Origin: Acidimicrobiales bacterium
Lineage (GTDB): Bacteria; Actinomycetota; Acidimicrobiia; Acidimicrobiales; RAAP-2
Assembly: GCA_017883135.1 (NCBI GenBank)
Contig: JADGOE010000027.1
Location: forward strand, 1 to 38,392
Direction: 5' to 3'
Length of the DNA: 38,392 nucleotides
Part shown: in pieces, positions 33,208-38,392 of the stretch
Numbering within the stretch: the first letter of the stretch is position 1
How the letters are laid out: each line of letters begins with the position of its first letter
The notes under the pieces: generated by a model
The model's database searches: none
The model's input: the letters and a program-made list of their open reading frames with translations, nothing else
What the model was told of the DNA's origin: nothing
Program-made: the position numbers and the translations under genes

Positions 33208-34364
33208 CTGGACGACCTCTTCATTCCGAGACCGGCCATGGCCAGTATCTCCCGTTGGACCTCGTTGACCCCGCCGCCGAAGGTGTTGATCTGAGCCTGG
33301 CGACCGGCTCGTTCGAGATCACCGTGGAGGACCGCGCCCGGCGAGCCGGGGCTGAGATACCCGCCGGCACCGACGATGCCTAGCAGGCGGCGGTAGATCT
33401 CGACGGTCGACTCGGTCCCGAAGACCTTGACTGCCGACGAGTCGGCCGGGCCCAGCGTGCCGTCGGCCACCGCCGCCGTCATGCGCCAGTTGAGCAGCTT
33501 CTGGGCCTCGAGCAGGGCGTAGGTCCGGGCCAGGTCCTCTTGGATCCACCCCACACCGGACAGCTTCTGGCCGACCACCCACTCGGCGACCTCGTCCCAC
33601 AGCCGGAAGGCGAGCGCGCTCACCGCGGCAAGGCCCACCCGCTCGTGGTTGAGCTGGCCGGTTATCAGACGCCAGCCCTCATTGACCTCTCCCACCAGGG
33701 CCGAGCGGGGCACGCGGACTCCGTCGTAGTACGAGGCCGTCGTCGCCACCCCGCCCACGGTGACGATCGGGGTGCACGAGAACCCCGGTGACGACGTCGG
33801 CACCATCAGAATGGAGATTCCCTTGTGCTTGGGCGCATCGGGGTCGGTCCGGACCGCCAGCCAGATGAAGTCGGCCTGGTCGGCTCCGCTGGTGAAGATC
33901 TTGTTCCCGTTGATGGTCCACTCGTCGCCATCCAACACCGCTCGCGTGCGCAGCGAGGCCAGATCGGTGCCGGCATCCGGCTCGGTGTAGCCGATGGCGC
34001 AGTTGATCTCGCCGGCCAGGATGCCCGAAAGGAAGAACTTCTTCTGCTCCTCGGTCCCGTGCTTGATCACCATCGGACCCACGGTGTTGAGCGTCACGAA
34101 CGGAAACGGTGCCCGGGCCCGCTGGACCTCGTTGAAGAAGATGAACTGATCGGTGGCGGGTCGCCCCTGGCCGCCGTACTCCTTGGGCCATCCGATTCCG
34201 AGCCAACCGTCCTTGCCCATCTTCCGGACGATGCTGCGGAACGTCTTGCCGCCCTCGCTCTCGGTGTCGAGCGCCCGCCGGACGTCTTCTGTCAGCAGCC
34301 GGGCGAAGTAGGCCCTCAGCTCGGCCCGGAGCGCCAGTTGCTCGGGAGTCTCTTCGAGGTGCAT
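33204..34364 (-). CDS. fadE29: FadE29-like acyl-CoA dehydrogenase subunit (ChsE2)
   Basis: 386 aa; ATG at 34364 with GGAGGAA about ten bases upstream. It follows FadE29/ChsE2 (Rv3543c) over the whole length: LGIGWPKEYGG, CAIGYTEPDAGTDLASLRTR (in part), FIWLAVRTDPDAPKHKGISI, ASYYDGVRVP and FGGGVNEVQREILA. The TEP.aGTD loop and the GGVNE end are FAD and substrate contacts. It is the first gene of the igr-like operon and is divergent from cyp125. The order fadE29-chsH2-fadE28 differs from the M. tuberculosis order fadE28-fadE29-chsH2. Confidence 0.93.
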   Translation of the reverse strand: MHLEETPEQLALRAELRAYFARLLTEDVRRALDTESEGGKTFRSIVRKMGKDGWLGIGWPKEYGGQGRPATDQFIFFNEVQRARAPFPFVTLNTVGPMVIKHGTEEQKKFFLSGILAGEINCAIGYTEPDAGTDLASLRTRAVLDGDEWTINGNKIFTSGADQADFIWLAVRTDPDAPKHKGISILMVPTSSPGFSCTPIVTVGGVATTASYYDGVRVPRSALVGEVNEGWRLITGQLNHERVGLAAVSALAFRLWDEVAEWVVGQKLSGVGWIQEDLARTYALLEAQKLLNWRMTAAVADGTLGPADSSAVKVFGTESTVEIYRRLLGIVGAGGYLSPGSPGAVLHGDLERAGRQAQINTFGGGVNEVQREILAMAGLGMKRSSR

Positions 34365-34543
34365 GACGTGTGATTCCTCCACTGTGTGACATCTGGTTCC
34401 CAACTGAGTGCGACGGCCGGCACCGACACCGGGATCAGACGAGCGACGGGGCACCGAGGCCATCGGGCAACCCATGCCCTGGTGGACCCCCTGCCCCCGA
34501 CACGACCAAGCCTTCCTTCGGAGCGCCACCGGGTCCAATTTCG

Positions 34544-34572
34544 TTGGAGGACCGGTGCGGCTGCCCTATGAT
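34544..34572 (+). promoter_or_regulatory. sigma70-type promoter of cyp125
   Basis: TTGGAG (34544-34549), a 17-bp spacer and TATGAT (34567-34572), a near-consensus -10, precede the P450 gene. The predicted start point is about 34579. The remaining 170 bp of this 300-bp divergent gap towards fadE29 should hold the leftward promoter, but I see no clear one. Confidence 0.6.
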
Positions 34573-34575
34573 AAC

Positions 34576-34589
34576 TGATACACGTTCTA
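34576..34589. promoter_or_regulatory. KstR-like operator over the cyp125 start point
   Basis: TGATACACGTTCTA matches TnnAACnnGTTnnA at 7 of 8 fixed positions and starts four bases after the -10 box, so a bound repressor would block initiation. The following bases GAAACGT extend it into a wider imperfect palindrome (ACGTT, 5 bases, AACGT). Confidence 0.55.
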
Positions 34590-34664
34590 GAAACGTCATT
34601 GCCGCCGAGGCATGACCACGGTTGCCGTCTGCGGCGTCGACCAGTTACTACCGGGGGAAGAATC

Positions 34665-35894
34665 ATGGAACTGGGCGACATCAACCTATGCGATCCGGGC
34701 GCCTTCGTCTCATCGGTGCCCCACGACTGGTTCGCCCTGTTGCGCCGGGAGGCGCCGGTGCAGTGGCACCCCGACCCCGACGGCTTCGCCGAAGGATTCT
34801 GGTCGGTGACCCGCTACGACGACTGCGTGGGCGTGAACCGCGACTACGAGCACTTTTCGTCCTATCGCGCGGCCACCCTCTTCCACGACTTCGATGATGA
34901 GGTCCTCGGGCAGCAGCGCATGATGATGCTCAACATGGACCCTCCCATGCACACCCGCTACCGGCGCCTGGTGAACAAGGGGTTCACCCCCCGGATGATC
35001 AGGGACCTCGAGGCGAAGGTGATCACCTCCACCGATTCGATTCTGGACAGTGTGTGCGAGCAAGGGTCCACCGACTTCGTGGAGCAGATCTCGGCGGAGC
35101 TGCCCCTGCAGGTCATCGCCGAGCTCATGGGCGTCCCCCAACACGATCGGCACCTGGTGTTCGACTGGTCGAACCGGATGGTCGGGTCCGAGGACCCCGA
35201 GTACCAGATTTCGCCTGAATCCAGTACCCAGGCCTCGATGGAGCTGTTCGCCTACGCCGACGAGCTGTGCGCCCAGAAGCGCCTCGATCCCCACGAAGAC
35301 CTGTTCAGCGTCCTCACCCAGGCGGAGATCGAAGGGGACCAGCTGTCCCAGCTGGAGCTCGACCTCTTCTTCCTCCTGCTGGCGGTGGCCGGCAACGAGA
35401 CGACCCGCAACCTGATTTCCGGTGCGATGGTGGCGTTCTTCGACAATCCCGACCAGTGGGAGCGCCTGCGTGCCGACCGGTCGCTGCTGCCGTCCGCCAT
35501 CGAGGAGATGCTGCGCTACGTATCTCCGGTGATGCACTTCCGCCGGCAAGCGACAGCCGACGTGCTCATCGGCGATCAGAAGGTCGCCGAAGGCGACAAA
35601 GTCGTCTTCTGGCACATCTCGGCCAATCGGGACGAGTCGGTCTTCGCCAGTCCCGACACCTTCGACATCGGGCGCACCCCCAACAACCACATGGCCTTCG
35701 GCGGTGGCGGGGCCCACTTCTGCCTCGGGGCGAACCTGGCACGGATGGAGATCCGGGTGATGTTCGACCGCCTGCTCGACCGCATGCCCGACATCCGGCT
35801 CGACGGAGAGGTGCAACGGCTCCGCTCCAACTTCATCAACGGCGTGAAGCACATACCGGTGACCTTCGCGCCGTCGGCCCCGGTTGGCCAGTAG
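34665..35894 (+). CDS. cyp125: CYP125-type cytochrome P450, probable sterol side-chain oxygenase
   Basis: 409 aa from the ATG at 34665 with GGGGGAAG upstream. P450 marks: I-helix AVAGNETTRN (oxygen-activating Thr about 246-247), ExxR at 281-284 (EMLR) and the heme loop FGGGGAHFCLGANLAR with ligand C353. Overall it is closest to CYP125/CYP124/CYP142-type sterol oxidases: MMLNMDPPMHTRYRRLVNKG, GFTPR, ELPLQVIAELMGVPQHDR, NRMVGSEDPEYQ and SNFINGVKHIPV all follow CYP125A1. CYP125 oxidises the terminal C26/C27 methyl of cholesterol-type side chains to the acid. The position next to the igr-like operon matches M. tuberculosis. Redox partners are not in the window. Confidence 0.88.
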   Translation: MELGDINLCDPGAFVSSVPHDWFALLRREAPVQWHPDPDGFAEGFWSVTRYDDCVGVNRDYEHFSSYRAATLFHDFDDEVLGQQRMMMLNMDPPMHTRYRRLVNKGFTPRMIRDLEAKVITSTDSILDSVCEQGSTDFVEQISAELPLQVIAELMGVPQHDRHLVFDWSNRMVGSEDPEYQISPESSTQASMELFAYADELCAQKRLDPHEDLFSVLTQAEIEGDQLSQLELDLFFLLLAVAGNETTRNLISGAMVAFFDNPDQWERLRADRSLLPSAIEEMLRYVSPVMHFRRQATADVLIGDQKVAEGDKVVFWHISANRDESVFASPDTFDIGRTPNNHMAFGGGGAHFCLGANLARMEIRVMFDRLLDRMPDIRLDGEVQRLRSNFINGVKHIPVTFAPSAPVGQ

Positions 35895-35928
35895 TCGCCA
35901 CGAGCACTCCAGAAAGCGGACGCCCACC

Positions 35929-36822
35929 ATGCGATTCCATCAGGCAGTCACCTTCCTACCGGTCGAGGAGACCCTGAGCCTGTCGGCTGCGTGCGACGGC
36001 ATGGGGTACTCGGGCATCTACCTGTCGGACCACCTGTTCAATCCCCGCGACCTGAAGTCGCGGTACACCTACTCCAAGGCTCCCGACGGGGCCCCGTTCT
36101 GGGAGAAGGAGGCGGCGTGGCCGGACCCGATGTGCGTGATCGCCGCGCTGTCGGGGGTGACCACCAACCTGACCTTCACCACCGGCATCTACATCGCACC
36201 GGTGCGCGACCTGATCACCGTGGCCAAGTCGGTGGGGACGACCGCGGTCCTCTCGGGCAACCGGGTCCGACTGGGCGTGGGCGTTGGCTGGTGCGAAGAG
36301 GAGTACGCGCAGACCGGGCAGGACTTCCACACCCGCGGCAAGCGCCTGAACGACATGATCCCCGCGCTGCGCGCCCTGTGGCAGGGCGGTTGGGTCGAGT
36401 ACCACGGCACCCACTACGACGTGCCGCCCTGCCAGATGAACCCCGCACCGACCCTGCCGGTGCCGATCCTCGGTGGCGGGGACTCGGAGCCGGCACTGCT
36501 CCGGGCCACCACCCTGTGCGACGGGTGGATCAACACGGGGGCGGCCGCGCCCGACGAGGCGTTCCAACAGGTCCGCAAAGTGAAGGACGCCCTCAAGCGG
36601 GAGGGCAGGGAGAACGAGGCGTTCTCCGTCTACGTCGCCGTCCGGGCCATGCCCGACCCCGATCTCTACCGGCGGCTCGAGGATGCCGGGGTCACCGACC
36701 TGTTGTGCGCACCGTGGATGGCCGTGCAGGCCAAGGAGGGCGATACGCCCGCCTCGATCCACAACGCACGGGTGGCGGCGTGCGAGGGGTTCGCCGAGCA
36801 CATCATCGACGCCTTCTCCTGA
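35929..36822 (+). CDS. LLM-class F420-dependent oxidoreductase (TIGR03619-type)
   Basis: 297 aa from the ATG at 35929, 34 bp after cyp125 and probably in its transcript. Luciferase-like barrel marks are MGYSGIYLSDHLFNP, LTFTTGIYIAPVRD, SGNRVRLGVGVGWCEEEY and TLPVPILGGGDSEPALLR. The short single-domain form with GVGVGWCEEEY is typical of actinobacterial F420-linked members. The substrate is unknown; co-transcription with a P450 suggests a redox step on a steroid intermediate. Confidence 0.87.
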   Translation: MRFHQAVTFLPVEETLSLSAACDGMGYSGIYLSDHLFNPRDLKSRYTYSKAPDGAPFWEKEAAWPDPMCVIAALSGVTTNLTFTTGIYIAPVRDLITVAKSVGTTAVLSGNRVRLGVGVGWCEEEYAQTGQDFHTRGKRLNDMIPALRALWQGGWVEYHGTHYDVPPCQMNPAPTLPVPILGGGDSEPALLRATTLCDGWINTGAAAPDEAFQQVRKVKDALKREGRENEAFSVYVAVRAMPDPDLYRRLEDAGVTDLLCAPWMAVQAKEGDTPASIHNARVAACEGFAEHIIDAFS

Positions 36823-36938
36823 CCGAGCGGCCGTTCGGCCCTGACCGGTGCCGGCGACTCGGCACTGGCTGACGGGCCGATGGGCCGGGAAGCCGCCCGA
36901 CGCTAAGGTCGGGAGATCGCGCTTAGGGGAGGGAACCC

Positions 36939-37973
36939 ATGAAGGACATGAAGGTTGGAATGCAGCTCGGCTATTGGGGTTCAGGCCCCCCGGCCAACGC
37001 CCCCGAGCTGGTGGCCGAGGCCGAGCGGCTCGGCTTCGATTCCATCTGGACGGCGGAGGCCTACGGCTCCGACGCGCTCACCCCGCTGGCCTGGTGGGGC
37101 TCGCGGACCGAGCGGGTCCGCCTGGGTACGGCCCTGTGCCAGCTGTCGGCTCGCACCCCGACCGCCATGGGCATGGCCGCGATCACCATGGACCACCTGT
37201 CCGGTGGGCGTTTCGTCCTCGGGCTCGGCGTGTCCGGACCCCAGGTGGTGGAGGGTTGGTACGGCCAGTCCTTCGAGAAGCCGCTTGCCCGCACGAGGGA
37301 GTACCTGGACATCGTGCGCAAGGTCATCGCCCGAGAGTCGCCGGTCACCAACGACGGACCCCACTACCCGCTCCCCTACCCGGGTGGCACCGGACTGGGC
37401 AAGCCGTTGAAGCCCATCGTCCACCCCCTGCGCAAAGAGATCCCGATCATTCTGGGAGCGGAAGGACCGAAGAACGTAGCCCTGGCCGCCGAAGTCGCCG
37501 ACGGCTGGTTCCCCATCTTCTTCTCCCCCAATGCGGTGAAGGCGTTCGAGCCGGCGCTGGCCGAAGGGTTCGCCCGACCGGGTGCGAGGCACACCGCCGA
37601 CGACTTCGAGGTCATCGCCTTCGCACCGACCCTGATCGACGACGACGTAGAGAAGGCGGCCGACAGCTTCCGTCCCTACCTCGCCCTCTACATCGGGGGC
37701 ATGGGAGCCAAGTCGATGAACTTCCACTTCGACGTGTTCTCCCGCATGGGGTACGAGGCAGAGGCCACAAAGATCCAAGAGCTCTACCTCGACGGACGCA
37801 AGGACGAGGCCGCCGCCGCCGTCCCCACCGCGCTCATCGAGGACACCGCCCTGATTGGCCCCAAGGAGAAGATCCGCGACGACCTCGAGGGCTGGCGCGA
37901 GTCCATCGCCACCACACTGCTGGTAGCCGGCGATACCACCACCCTCCAGACCATCGCGGAACTGGCGCTGTAG
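36939..37973 (+). CDS. LLM-class F420-dependent oxidoreductase, Rv3520c-like
   Basis: 344 aa from the ATG at 36939 with AGGGGAGGG upstream. It follows M. tuberculosis Rv3520c over its length: MQLGYWGSGPP, TAEAYGSDALTPLAWWGS, LGTALCQLSARTPTAM, VLGLGVSGPQVVEGWYGQ and ILGAEGPKNVALAAE. Rv3520c lies within the cholesterol catabolism gene region and is assigned as an F420-dependent oxidoreductase; its reaction is not settled. No KstR-like site was seen in the 116-bp gap upstream. Confidence 0.9.
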   Translation: MKDMKVGMQLGYWGSGPPANAPELVAEAERLGFDSIWTAEAYGSDALTPLAWWGSRTERVRLGTALCQLSARTPTAMGMAAITMDHLSGGRFVLGLGVSGPQVVEGWYGQSFEKPLARTREYLDIVRKVIARESPVTNDGPHYPLPYPGGTGLGKPLKPIVHPLRKEIPIILGAEGPKNVALAAEVADGWFPIFFSPNAVKAFEPALAEGFARPGARHTADDFEVIAFAPTLIDDDVEKAADSFRPYLALYIGGMGAKSMNFHFDVFSRMGYEAEATKIQELYLDGRKDEAAAAVPTALIEDTALIGPKEKIRDDLEGWRESIATTLLVAGDTTTLQTIAELAL

Positions 37974-37981
37974 GGAAGGGC

Positions 37982-38000
37982 GGGCCCCGGGCGGGGACCC
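37982..38000 (+). terminator. GC-rich hairpin after the Rv3520c-like gene
   Basis: GGGCCCC pairs with GGGGACCC over a small loop, with one mismatch, nine bases after the stop. No T-tract. Confidence 0.4.
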
Positions 38001-38082
38001 TCCGCCATCTGCGCGTCGCTGCCCTCGACCTTGGCCACGTCGACCGCGTCACCGACCCAGTTGCGGACAGCGGACAGCTGGG

Positions 38083-38392
38083 GTGCATGCGCACCTCGTC
38101 GAGGACTCGATCGAGATCGGCGGTGGTGTCGGCGAACACCCGGTCGGTGAGGCGTTCGACGACCTCCCAACTGCAACCGGTGGCGAGCCGGACCAGCATC
38201 ACATTGAAACAGGCACGGTCCGAGGCCCGTGGTCGGTGACACCCCAACGGATGGGCGTCGAACCGTTTCGGGAGCAGTGCTTTCGACGGCTGTCCAGATG
38301 GCATCTCCCACTTCGGGGTCGAGCGCGCGCATGATGATGGGGACCTCCACTTCGTCGTCGGTCTTAGGTGCACCCACCGCACAGTCGGGACA
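38083..38392 (-). pseudogene. degenerate IS5-family transposase N-terminal fragment
   Basis: On the minus strand one frame (38392 to about 38280) reads MRALDPEVGDAIWTAVE, then the reading shifts frame near 38280 to KALLPKRFDAHPLGCHRPRA and SDRACFNVMLVRLATGCSW, ending near DTTADLDRVLDEVRMHP at 38083. HPLGCHRPR..DR.CF..(I/V)LVRL.TGCSW..(A/V)E(R/V)L followed by a DTT is the N-terminal helical domain of IS5-type transposases. The usual RRDEW and the DDE catalytic domain are missing, and the rest of the sequence towards 37974 does not restore it. It is a remnant, not an active element. Terminal inverted repeats were not found. Confidence 0.6.

Overview
The window is a gene-dense, very GC-rich stretch with many GTG/TTG starts and many 1-4 base ATGA/GTGA/TGATG overlaps. 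It has F420/LLM-type oxidoreductases, an actinobacterial steroid side-chain locus and type IV pilus genes, but no sign of mycolic-acid biology. This fits an actinomycete outside the mycolata, most likely an Acidimicrobiia-like lineage; the taxon is an inference. No rRNA, tRNA, CRISPR array or phage module was seen.

Left part (1-12566) is mainly type IV pilus machinery with signalling and housekeeping genes between. A pilB-type extension ATPase with duplicated N-terminal domains runs leftward into a partial gene. A prepilin-peptidase homologue that has lost both catalytic aspartates diverges from it across an intergenic region with three direct repeats spaced exactly 16 bp. Then come a NarL-type response regulator and its overlapping histidine kinase, two small uncharacterised ORFs, moaC, an FmdB-type zinc ribbon protein, the retraction ATPase pilT, a small leader ORF, a fused pilM-pilN gene and pilO.

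Middle part (12597-18948) holds a tldD-tldE pair, a FlK-like hotdog thioesterase, an AIM24-family protein and dxs.

Right part (19002-37973) is a steroid (sterol side-chain) catabolism region. It contains FadD19-like and FadD17-like acyl-CoA ligases, an AidB-like acyl-CoA dehydrogenase, three LLM oxidoreductases (one matching Rv3520c) and a leftward operon fadE29-chsH2-fadE28-chsH1-ltp2. That operon is divergent from a CYP125-type P450 and is the counterpart of the M. tuberculosis igr locus. The P450 would oxidise the terminal side-chain carbon, the ligases activate the acids, ChsE1-ChsE2 (FadE28-FadE29) dehydrogenates, ChsH1-ChsH2 hydrates, and Ltp2 with the ChsH2 DUF35 domain cleaves off the last three carbons. 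Three intergenic sites match the KstR palindrome (TnnAACnnGTTnnA) at 7 or 8 of 8 fixed positions, lying before fadD19, between the LLM gene and fadD17, and on the cyp125 promoter. A GH3 beta-glycosidase follows ltp2 and an orphan PIN-domain gene is translationally coupled to the AidB-like dehydrogenase.

The right edge carries a frameshifted IS5-type transposase remnant. The items most worth a second look are the igr-like locus with its operators, the peptidase without catalytic residues, the pseudo-triad isochorismatase homologue, the 16-bp-phased repeats and the leader ORF before pilMN.
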